This document shows, piece after piece, positions 11,501 to 17,098 of a stretch of 64,000 bases of DNA (position 1 is its first letter; each line of letters starts with the position of its first letter). A program made the position numbers and the translations under genes. The notes below the pieces were generated by a model. It was given only the letters and a program-made list of their open reading frames with translations. It did no database searches and was not told where the DNA came from. Where the stretch lies: IMG/VR virus record IMGVR_UViG_3300025876_000018, positions 1 to 64,000 of that record. One strand, written 5' to 3'. Source of the DNA: a virus.

Positions 11501-13148
11501 CTCCGCAACTACTGTTTGGGATTATAGTAAAACACTCACAGGTGATTATGACATAAATGGTGATTTAGATGTTACAGGTGATACAACACTTGGTCCACTA
11601 ACCGCAACTAGTGTTACATCTAATTCCGCAATTAACGTATTTAACGGACATATTAATATAAGGGATAATTCTTTCTTTTTACAAGGTAGGACGGTTGCGG
11701 ACGCCAATGTTTCTTTAATAGGTGTAGATAATCAAGATAGAGTTTTCGTTGGTAATGCAGGATACGATACATACATAGATAGTGACACTATTGTAGATGG
11801 CGTATTATCAGCACAAACCGCATTCTTAACAACCACACCAACACTTAATAATTCCGCAACTGATATTTTAGTAAGAAATAGTAGTACAGGTGAAGTAGAA
11901 TATCGTCCAGTTAGTGGTATAACACCCGATACGAATACATTTGTTACAGGTTCTTCCGTTACATCAAATGTTTTAGAGTTAACAAGAAATGATTCACAAC
12001 AAGTATTACAACTTAGTGGTGGTACAAACGCACAATTTATAGATAATGGTAATAATTCTATAACTTTAAATGTTACTTCAGGTGGTGGAGGTGGTGCTTC
12101 GGTATCATTCCCTTGGAAATTTAAAGAACCTACTGCTAGTTCAGACCCAGGTTCAGGACATTTTAGATTAAATAATACAGTTGCAAGTGCGATTACAGAA
12201 GTCTATGTTAGTGATGAAACTAATAATAGTATAGACGCTAGTAACCTATTAAACATATTAGATGTTGGTGATGTAATTTACATTCAACAAAATGATGATG
12301 CAACTAGAGCACTTTTATTTACAGTAAGTGCTTCAACTGTAGATAATACAGGATGGTTTACAATACCTGTTCAATATCAACAAGGTAGTACAATACCCAA
12401 AAAAGATAAGATTTGTGGTTGGATATTTGCATCCACAGGTGCGGAAGACAATACAGTCTCTAATGTAGGTGTTGGTCAAGGAGTATTTAAACAAAGAAAT
12501 GTTGATGACTTTGAATTCTATTCCCTAAGTGGTGGTTCTAACACAACATTAAGTTTAAATAATGACACAATTGTTATTGATGTTTCTCTTCCACCTTCTA
12601 TGGATACTTATGTTACAGGTGGTACTTATAGTGATGCAACAGACACAATTACTTTAACAAGAAATGATGCCACTAATGTAGACATCACTGGTGTAACAGA
12701 TACATTTGTAACAGGAACGACATTTAGTTCTAATCAAGCAACAGTCACAAGAAACGATGGTACAGATGTTTTATTCTTAACTGGTGGTACAAATGTAACA
12801 CTATCTAATCCTTCAACAAATCAAATTAAGATAGATGTGTCATCGTCATTAAGTGTGGTATCAGTTACAGGAACAACTTATTCCGCAACGACAAGTGATG
12901 ATGTTATTGGTTTTGACACTTCTTCTGTTGAACCTACTTTATTCTTACCCGATTCTACAAGTAGTGGTACAAAAAGATATGAAGTAAAAGATATTGGTGT
13001 TAATTCTAGAAGAAATCCTATAACCATACAAGCCGCAGGTTCAGATACCATAATAACAACATCAGTAGTTTCTTCCTTTGAATTATCCGCAGATGGTGGA
13101 GCGGTTATATTAGTTAGTACAGGAACAGGACAATGGTGGCAAATGTAA
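5514..13148 (+). CDS. Giant tail fibre protein with duplicated beta-helix domains
   Basis: A 2544-aa repeat-rich adhesin, the largest complete gene in the window. Residues 184-649 and 691-1150 are two copies of the same module. Each opens with NTYFVS, then (N/H)NP-KTIT-AR, then HVY-G-Y-EEIQYENGNFYFEPNS, a pectate-lyase-like right-handed beta-helix start, and ends with NYTGTTNVGDLV-YNTPTNDNSLT-ILGRNSTTG. The rest is built from at least eight copies of a roughly 35-residue beta repeat, DTFVTG-TY followed by about 8 residues and TITLTRNDG. A distinct domain near residues 1800-1970 (AEGRLSWNFED, then QEIYYIVKNQSG) resembles domains in other phage fibres. It ends in a QWWQM tail. No signal peptide or chaperone domain seen. 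Such proteins trimerise and bind the cell surface. Coupled to the gp15-like gene by ATGA. Confidence 0.85.
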   Translation: MSSCDNSNIRKNYIVSGVEQDILSACTGFYTNDIYPCTGDTIIVHSDILSANTINSSVFLSGGTNLLDIFGSMDTNTFVTGMTYDNSNNLSIGRNDGVSFGVNISEFSGLTINGVLSACTGVYTTNIYGCSPITVHDELIFLSGLTLSSISQDNGLTEILARDSGTGEVKYRDVSSIAPAAKLQNTYFVSSLSGDNSTALVGDINNPWKTITEARNQAVVDGYSNSLIHVYSGEYLEDEIQYENGNFYFEPNSKVTTQRTASGGTTSIFRLGQTLVYESNTYSANTCNVYGYGDFSVSATTDTDSFGGFILSMLGDSNSYFEFNDAYVHSGEAFWAGGNSILTLEGHDILLDPSGSDGLDFSDTSTTLINVNDIVGGNSHYNIHYRQSFAGKSVVNFNKLIGSDQLIGFDRFMQPTAEITMNFNLIEHTGGSRYIINSGDNLGAKVTLNGDFYAPYGNGILLYHDAGEYNINGNITCRDTALLSVGVLSPSNDFVLNYNGDIVTSGVTSEPPPLNSNGGIELNKITANLNGSLTNLSLGDLSNGINIDGDSILSIDNFDINVASGNTIGTSSSNVVNIKHSLNINKPMSSGITTTGLFNYTGTTNVGDLVVYNTPTNDNSLTQILGRNSTTGDVEYRDVSSIISAATSQDTFVSGGTYNEGTTSIDFSGNSIETTFSVSLSGISSNIDIYNTYFVSPTGDDSTAVRGDLHNPFKTITAARNKVVSELSASTVTGDTLIHVYPGSYEEEEIQYENGNFYFEPNSIVTMTPTLVANASALFKLGSTPTKVSNIYSATTCNVYGYGIFVVSASTDGSVGGTVLDLESNSVSSFEFDIINIENGLGINSKDVSTLHLEGNDINVDISADCIAMQDGSKHIINVNKVVGGSGHWGFHYSNYSGTSLVNISEILGKPSFQPIGFSDTEDGAEIVVNFNKLSHEPVGTQFVINNSNQKGGKITLNGNIEAQRGIVYGQTCTGGEFNYNGDIIVNEYPILNSFTGPHNGNTFFYNGNIISNGDNGNGSILLKGGTTILNGSLTNNTFTGNTNGVSITSDPTDLKIGNFDINVNTESITSTASQTVEILHSLNVNKPINSNITTTGLFNYTGTTNVGDLVIYNTPTNDNSLTEILGRNSTTGDVEYRDVNSIISAATSADTFVTGFTYDNSNNLTITRNDGVDLTTSINIMSALTVTSLSGVSTIQDDGGELTIISDDFKIKGDGITIQDNGGNDKISIDTTTSTPELSGEISFNDNQNFSSNVFVSNVLTATTISATTYFGDGSNLTGISTDNFYVSGGSYDVGTNNINFSGNNVVTTFDVGLSSLISSVSGDTFVVSGNADVATSQLTFTYNTGGTFTVTNSAALFSDNDINVTGGTYNPSSGCVTFTTNSGTTFDVCGFVTGITDTFTTGSTLVGETIQFDSNILGTNYYNVSLSPVLSGKTDNLTFNSYTSNTETILNSKVSGATNLSTTGLFAQKNGDNLEFKGLTSTGGTVTITNDSTTVNLEVLDTTDTNSFSTGGTVTQSATSGDSEVIVQIVGNSGFTPYNITGLTDTFVNDFSISSNTFTISQNDGTSFVATADTIDLATVLSAVTFDIGTSGSISATTFNGGTFNGTFVGDGSGLTGITDNNTFVTGTTFASNQLTLTRNDNVDIFSLSGGSNVTLSETATNDILIDVSLPSSMNTFVTGGTYNESTDTITLTRNDAATVDITGVTDTFTTGSTYDNGTALATFTKNDGTTYTLDLSTIDVNDTFVTGFTYNNTNTFTISRNDGVDLNTSINTMTGLTVNGDITVTGTSNLNAVTATTIDFDLNYTGETAEGRLSWNFEDATLDLGMGGGNVTQQIGQEIYYIVKNQSGATISNGRVVRNAGSFGASGRILGEYMIADGTYPFAKTLGIATEDILNGEDGLVTEFGVVRGIDTTGSLYGESWSDGDVLYVSPTIPGGLTSVEPSAPNQVLEMGVILNAAANGSIFVDRHLSTKLGDISDIQTTGATNGDLIVYNSATTVWDYSKTLTGDYDINGDLDVTGDTTLGPLTATSVTSNSAINVFNGHINIRDNSFFLQGRTVADANVSLIGVDNQDRVFVGNAGYDTYIDSDTIVDGVLSAQTAFLTTTPTLNNSATDILVRNSSTGEVEYRPVSGITPDTNTFVTGSSVTSNVLELTRNDSQQVLQLSGGTNAQFIDNGNNSITLNVTSGGGGGASVSFPWKFKEPTASSDPGSGHFRLNNTVASAITEVYVSDETNNSIDASNLLNILDVGDVIYIQQNDDATRALLFTVSASTVDNTGWFTIPVQYQQGSTIPKKDKICGWIFASTGAEDNTVSNVGVGQGVFKQRNVDDFEFYSLSGGSNTTLSLNNDTIVIDVSLPPSMDTYVTGGTYSDATDTITLTRNDATNVDITGVTDTFVTGTTFSSNQATVTRNDGTDVLFLTGGTNVTLSNPSTNQIKIDVSSSLSVVSVTGTTYSATTSDDVIGFDTSSVEPTLFLPDSTSSGTKRYEVKDIGVNSRRNPITIQAAGSDTIITTSVVSSFELSADGGAVILVSTGTGQWWQM
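7280..7460 (+). repeat. Intragenic repeat, copy 1 (fibre gene)
   Basis: About 170 nt that recur with few changes at 8780-8960 inside the same fibre gene. The match covers the end of the beta-helix module (ACAACAACTGGGTTGTTTAA onward). It marks the join between duplicated modules and is a candidate site for recombination between copies. Confidence 0.75.
8780..8960 (+). repeat. Intragenic repeat, copy 2 (fibre gene)
   Basis: Second copy of the repeat at 7280-7460, in direct orientation and 1.5 kb downstream. Differences are mostly third-position changes, so the protein sequence is under selection and the duplication is not brand new. Confidence 0.75.
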
Positions 13149-13157
13149 AATTAGAAT

Positions 13158-14039
13158 ATGGGTCGAAAGTTTATTTCATATAATGGTAGAATCGTTAGTG
13201 ATAATCTTACTTTAAAGTTATTGGGTCAAGATGTTTCACCATCAGATTGGGAACCTACAAATGTTAATGTAGTTGCTTGGATTGACGCTAGTGATACTAG
13301 TAGTTATACCACCGCAGGTTCGACATTAACATCTGTAACTGATAAGGCTGGAACTTATACAATGAATATCGGTAATACCCCAACGGTTGTTAGTGGGGGG
13401 CTTAATAGTTTAAATGTATTTGATTTTGATGGGAATGGTGAATATTTACAAAGTTCTACATATTCAAATCAAACTAGTTCTGGTAATCATTGGGCAATAG
13501 GTGTATTTTTAGCGGATTTTGTTGATGGTGATAAAGATAGTTTTTGGTCATATGAAACAAACCAATCACCTAAAAGGGATTACGCAATATCTTCAGCGGG
13601 TGGTGGTTCTAACTCTTGGCCAGGTGAATTAGACTTAGATGCATTATCATCTAATAGAATTAGTTCTACAATTGGTAATTTACAAGATTGGAATCTTCAA
13701 AGTGTTTCAATAGATAGTTGGGTGATTGTTTCTTGTTGGTTTAATAAAACAGGAAATCAAATAGGTAATAGAGTTAATGGTAATAACGCATATACTCCTG
13801 TTAATGATTATGATAATTCTATTAGTTCAAATCAAGAATTAAGATTAATGAGAAATAGAGCGTCACAAGAATTGGATGGTAGATTAGCAGAATTCTTTGC
13901 AGTTGCTGATATCACAGGTACAGGAGGAACAGATTTAACAGATTTAGAAAAGGCGGAAGGATATTTAGCGTGGAAGTGGGGGTTAGAAGGAAATCTACCC
14001 GTATCACATCCATATAAAAATTCTCCACCAACAGTATAA
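13158..14039 (+). CDS. LamG/concanavalin-like lectin-fold tail protein
   Basis: A 293-aa probable receptor-binding tip or fibre-associated protein. After about 35 residues, the stretch VVAWIDASDTSSYT, then LTSVTDKAG and FDFDGNGEYL, is the typical start of LamG-like jelly-roll domains in phage and Bacteroidota surface proteins. The end has the usual LEKAEGYLAWKWGL-x-LPVSHPYK signature, where the closing 'YLA-KWGL--LP-SHPY' box terminates such domains. The lectin fold probably binds carbohydrate on the host surface. It starts 9 nt after the giant fibre gene, in the same operon and probably the same fibre complex. Confidence 0.8.
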   Translation: MGRKFISYNGRIVSDNLTLKLLGQDVSPSDWEPTNVNVVAWIDASDTSSYTTAGSTLTSVTDKAGTYTMNIGNTPTVVSGGLNSLNVFDFDGNGEYLQSSTYSNQTSSGNHWAIGVFLADFVDGDKDSFWSYETNQSPKRDYAISSAGGGSNSWPGELDLDALSSNRISSTIGNLQDWNLQSVSIDSWVIVSCWFNKTGNQIGNRVNGNNAYTPVNDYDNSISSNQELRLMRNRASQELDGRLAEFFAVADITGTGGTDLTDLEKAEGYLAWKWGLEGNLPVSHPYKNSPPTV

Positions 14040-14064
14040 AAAAATAACAAATTAAGAAACTTTG

Positions 14065-14072
14065 ATATTTAT
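14065..14072 (+). promoter_or_regulatory. Late-type promoter motif
   Basis: ATATTTAT, 17 nt before the ATG of the 757-aa beta-helix gene, in a 50-nt intergenic gap. Same motif as upstream of the sheath, tube and gp25 genes. Confidence 0.35.
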
Positions 14073-14089
14073 TTAAAAATAGAATTATT

Positions 14090-16363
14090 ATGGCATTTGT
14101 ACCAGATTTTATAGGAAATGTTTTATGGGTAGATAGTATACATGGAAATGATAATACGGCTCAACCTGATAGACAAGAATACCCTTACTTAACAATCGCA
14201 GCAGCTTTAGCGGTAGCACCAACCACAGGTTCGACAGTGGTGGTTAGACCAGGTGTTTACCCAGAAGAAGGTTTAGTAGTTAATGGTAACGTATCTTTAA
14301 TAGGTGAAGGTGGTTGGCAGGTAACAACTATTGGTCCTTCACCAGCTTCCGCTACTACAGATATTATAGAACTAAAACAAAACGCTTATGTAGAAGGTGT
14401 TAGTGTTAACGTACCACAAGGTAGTTTTAGTGGTATATTCGCTAGTAACGCTGCAGGTACAAATAGTGCATACAATGTAACTTTTTACGGTAATGGTACT
14501 ACAGGTAGTACAGGTGTTGGACTTTTTAAAAGTGGTGGTGGAAAACTTATCGGTACTGGTATTAGAGTAGAAGGTGGTGGAATACAAGATTGTTTAAAAG
14601 TAGATTCAGGGGTTTTAGCGTTAGAAGGTATTCATGTACCACAATCTAGTGGTTCAATCGAAAATGTACTATTAGTTACAACTTCGGGAGGTACATTAGC
14701 AGGTAGAGCACAAATGTTAAGTTTTAACTCAGGTAACAATAACGTAACCAATGTAGTTAAAACTACTGGTGGTGTTACAGGTGTGATACCAACCGCATTA
14801 ATATTTACACCAAATATATTTAACGCAACAAATGCATACACAGGTGACGGTGAGTTTGAAACTTTAAATATGTTAGGTGGTAGATTTGAGAATGTAACTT
14901 TATCGGTTAATTTGGATTTAGCTGGTACCGCACAGGAATCTACATACAGAATAAATGCAAATCACCAACCATTATATCTTTACAATAAGGAAGCTGCTGC
15001 GTTGGCAGAATTTAGTTTAACCTTTACACAACAATCAACAGATATTTTTGATTCAAGTTTTAATGTTTTTGGTGCAGATCAAATGTCGGTTGGGTTTGCT
15101 GAAAGGGGTACTTCACTTTCCGTAGGTAGAGGATCACCTTATACTACAGGTATGGTTGTTTTAACTACAGATAGTACCGCTAGTAGTACATCAGACGGTG
15201 GTAACTTAACTGATGTAACTGATGAGGCGACTAGTAAAACAGGTAGTACATTTACTTTTCAAGGGGCTGGCGCTAACCATACAATATTAGTAGGTGTTAG
15301 GAGACAAGATTTAAATGGTGACCCATTAAAATTTTATGGTTTAGAAACATTTGTTAGCTCACAAGCGTCATCTGGTGGAACTTATGTGTTTGAATCTTGG
15401 AATGGTTCTCAATGGGTTGAAACTATGGGAATGTGTAGTAGTGTTGATAAGGGTTTTTCATATGGTACGGATTATTTTATTAGACCTAATACCGATGAAT
15501 TTGTTAGAGTAGGATTAGATGAATTTATTGAATCCCCAATTGCTGATTTTGCGGTGTCCGCAGTTACATGGTCAAATAAAACTATTAATAGTGTAGACGC
15601 ATATTGGTTAAGGATAAGAATTGATACGTTAGTAACAACTTTACCTAACTTCGAAAGATTTAAAATTTTAGATAGTATTTATTCTTTTTCTAAAAATGGT
15701 GTTCCTTCCGCAAAAGGTTTGGCACAATTTAGAAAAACTATAAACTTAAATGGTAATATATGGTCTGGTAATGCTGCAGGTATGGGTACTGCATTGGCTA
15801 GTTATGATAGAACGGTGGGTACTGGCGGAAATGCTTACACACATTATTTTAACGACTCTTTGATTGAAGGTGCATCAGATAGTGTTAGTATACAGTTCCC
15901 TTTACCTATTGGTACATGTACTGCTTTTCCATTAATACTTAAATTAGTTATGGAAGCTCCTAATGGTAGCGGCACCGCAATAGATGATGGTGGTAATACT
16001 ATACAATTAACTACAAGTGTTTTACCACAACCATTAATAGGTACATTAATTGCGGATTCTAGTGGTGGGACAGAACCAATAAAAAGAACCATTGCACAAA
16101 CTAGTACCATTATATCTCAAAACCCATTCTCAAATACTGTAACTGTCTTACCTGAAGGTTATGTACCTACTACAACAACTTGGGAAGATTTAGATAACCA
16201 GATTTTTGAAATTGATTTAGGTCAAGTAAATGTTCAATCAATTTATGAAGGGGACATTGTTTTGGTAAATATTAACGTTAGTACATTAGATTCTACAGGT
16301 GAAGTTGCCATTTATTCCTTAATTGTAGAAGGAGTATCACATCAAGACGGTAAAGGTATATAA
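14090..16363 (+). CDS. Beta-helix tail fibre/spike-like protein
   Basis: A 757-aa structural protein. Residues 10-85 (GNVLWVDSIHGNDNTA, then YPYLTIAAALA, then TVVVRPGVYPEEGLVVNGNVSLIGEGG) form the classic opening of a pectin-lyase-like right-handed beta-helix, with the WVD-xx-GND signature and the VRPGVY turn. Coils continue to about residue 260. The C-terminal two thirds has beta-sandwich-like segments, including FYGLETFVSSQASSGGTYVFESWNGSQW and a DAYWLRIRI motif near residue 505, but no catalytic motif I can name. It may be a depolymerase or a purely structural fibre. It is the third consecutive adhesin-type gene between the neck and sheath genes. Confidence 0.75.
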   Translation: MAFVPDFIGNVLWVDSIHGNDNTAQPDRQEYPYLTIAAALAVAPTTGSTVVVRPGVYPEEGLVVNGNVSLIGEGGWQVTTIGPSPASATTDIIELKQNAYVEGVSVNVPQGSFSGIFASNAAGTNSAYNVTFYGNGTTGSTGVGLFKSGGGKLIGTGIRVEGGGIQDCLKVDSGVLALEGIHVPQSSGSIENVLLVTTSGGTLAGRAQMLSFNSGNNNVTNVVKTTGGVTGVIPTALIFTPNIFNATNAYTGDGEFETLNMLGGRFENVTLSVNLDLAGTAQESTYRINANHQPLYLYNKEAAALAEFSLTFTQQSTDIFDSSFNVFGADQMSVGFAERGTSLSVGRGSPYTTGMVVLTTDSTASSTSDGGNLTDVTDEATSKTGSTFTFQGAGANHTILVGVRRQDLNGDPLKFYGLETFVSSQASSGGTYVFESWNGSQWVETMGMCSSVDKGFSYGTDYFIRPNTDEFVRVGLDEFIESPIADFAVSAVTWSNKTINSVDAYWLRIRIDTLVTTLPNFERFKILDSIYSFSKNGVPSAKGLAQFRKTINLNGNIWSGNAAGMGTALASYDRTVGTGGNAYTHYFNDSLIEGASDSVSIQFPLPIGTCTAFPLILKLVMEAPNGSGTAIDDGGNTIQLTTSVLPQPLIGTLIADSSGGTEPIKRTIAQTSTIISQNPFSNTVTVLPEGYVPTTTTWEDLDNQIFEIDLGQVNVQSIYEGDIVLVNINVSTLDSTGEVAIYSLIVEGVSHQDGKGI

Positions 16364-16397
16364 TTTACAATATTTTTTTTTGTAGTATTATTGTAAA
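16364..16397 (+). other. Inverted repeat before SET gene
   Basis: TTTACAATA (16364-16372) and TATTGTAAA (16389-16397) form a 9-bp stem with a T-rich 16-nt loop. It fills the whole gap between the beta-helix gene and the SET-domain ATG. It could attenuate fibre-operon transcription or bury the SET start. It lacks a G+C-rich stem, so a terminator role is uncertain. Confidence 0.35.
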
Positions 16398-16802
16398 ATG
16401 AAAAATGTTTTATATAAGAACAAATCAATTGAACCTAGAAAAAGTGACGTACATGGTTGGGGTATATTCACAAAAGAAAAAATATCTAAGGGAGAAATAT
16501 TAGAAGAATGTCATTGTTTATATATGACAGAAGATGACGCTTCCTATACACACCATTTAAAACCAATAAGAATAAATACTATTAGAGTAGAAGATAATGG
16601 TACATTTCCTTATGTTATTCCTTTTGGTTATGGGGCGTTATTTAATTCATCTAACGACCCAAATATAATTTATAAGTGGGATAATGAAAATAAAATATTA
16701 GTATTCTACACATTAAGAGATATAGATAAAAATGAAGAACTATTTTTAAATTATGAATTTAATAGGGTCTTAGCTAATACGGATTTATTTACTCTTAATT
16801 AA
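16398..16802 (+). CDS. SET-domain protein (putative lysine methyltransferase)
   Basis: A 134-aa compact SET domain. The family motifs appear in order: HGWGIFTKEKISKGEILEE at 20-38 (the GxG-like and 'I-KGE-I-E' start of SET), ALFNSSNDPNI near 75-85 (matching 'xxFxNHSxxPN', with S in place of the usual H), and NEELFLNYEF near 114-123 (matching 'GEELxxxY'). Such enzymes transfer a methyl group from S-adenosylmethionine to lysine side chains. Short SET proteins occur in bacteria and viruses, and substrates are often unknown. Placed right after the fibre genes, it might modify a virion protein or a host protein; that is inference. The 3' end overlaps the convergent small gene by 8 nt. Confidence 0.8.
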   Translation: MKNVLYKNKSIEPRKSDVHGWGIFTKEKISKGEILEECHCLYMTEDDASYTHHLKPIRINTIRVEDNGTFPYVIPFGYGALFNSSNDPNIIYKWDNENKILVFYTLRDIDKNEELFLNYEFNRVLANTDLFTLN

Positions 16803-16953
16803 CCTCATCACCATAGATATCAGTCTTAGGTTTACAAGTTTCTCTAATTAGTTTTTCCACAAATGCGAACATTTTTAAACCATTATTTTCACAATATTCT
16901 TTTAATAGTTTATGTGTTTGTGGTGTAATTTTTAAGTTTTTATCCCTTTTCAT
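16795..16953 (-). CDS. Small ribbon-helix-helix-like DNA-binding protein
   Basis: A 52-aa gene. The protein starts MKRDKNLKITPQTHKLLKEY and continues with a second helix around KMFAFVEKLIRET. A short basic strand (KNLKITP) followed by two helices separated by a turn (ENNGLK) is the ribbon-helix-helix (Arc/MetJ/CopG) layout, and the length fits. Such dimers bind palindromic DNA with the strand and often repress their own gene. Directly upstream lies a palindrome with an extra half-site (16970-17000) that could be its operator. It lies between the fibre/SET block and the sheath gene, so it could regulate both. No similarity search was possible. Confidence 0.65.
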   Translation of the reverse strand: MKRDKNLKITPQTHKLLKEYCENNGLKMFAFVEKLIRETCKPKTDIYGDEVN

Positions 16954-16958
16954 ATTAT

Positions 16959-16966
16959 ATAAATAT
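16959..16966 (-). promoter_or_regulatory. Late-type promoter motif (minus)
   Basis: On the minus strand this reads ATATTTAT, ending 5 nt before the ATG of the 52-aa RHH-like gene, the same tight spacing as at 20397 and 57052. The message would have almost no leader. Confidence 0.4.
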
Positions 16967-16969
16967 GAA

Positions 16970-17000
16970 AGTATGACAAAAGTATGATAAAATTCATACT
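16970..17000. promoter_or_regulatory. Candidate operator: AGTATGA repeats
   Basis: AGTATGA occurs at 16970-16976 and 16981-16987 in direct orientation, and its exact reverse complement TCATACT at 16994-17000. The second and third copies form a 7-bp inverted repeat with a 6-nt spacer. The cluster lies just upstream of the small RHH-like gene and of the sheath gene promoter on the other side. This arrangement is typical of autoregulatory sites for RHH proteins; binding is inferred. Confidence 0.45.
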
Positions 17001-17002
17001 AT

Positions 17003-17025
17003 TTTTTGTTGTATAACAACAAAAA
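17003..17025. other. A/T-rich 10-bp hairpin
   Basis: TTTTTGTTGT (17003-17012), loop ATA, then ACAACAAAAA (17016-17025). A perfect 10-bp inverted repeat between the RHH-like gene and the sheath gene. It could end transcripts in either direction or be part of the control region; the stem is weak in G+C. Confidence 0.4.
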
Positions 17026-17047
17026 GAAATTTTTCGAAAATATTCGC

Positions 17048-17056
17048 ATATTTATA
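17048..17056 (+). promoter_or_regulatory. Late-type promoter motif upstream of sheath gene
   Basis: ATATTTATA, 42 nt before the sheath ATG, followed by an A-rich leader without a Shine-Dalgarno sequence. Confidence 0.45.
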
Positions 17057-17098
17057 ATTAAAAGAAATTAATAATAAAAATCAAAAAAATAAAATTAA

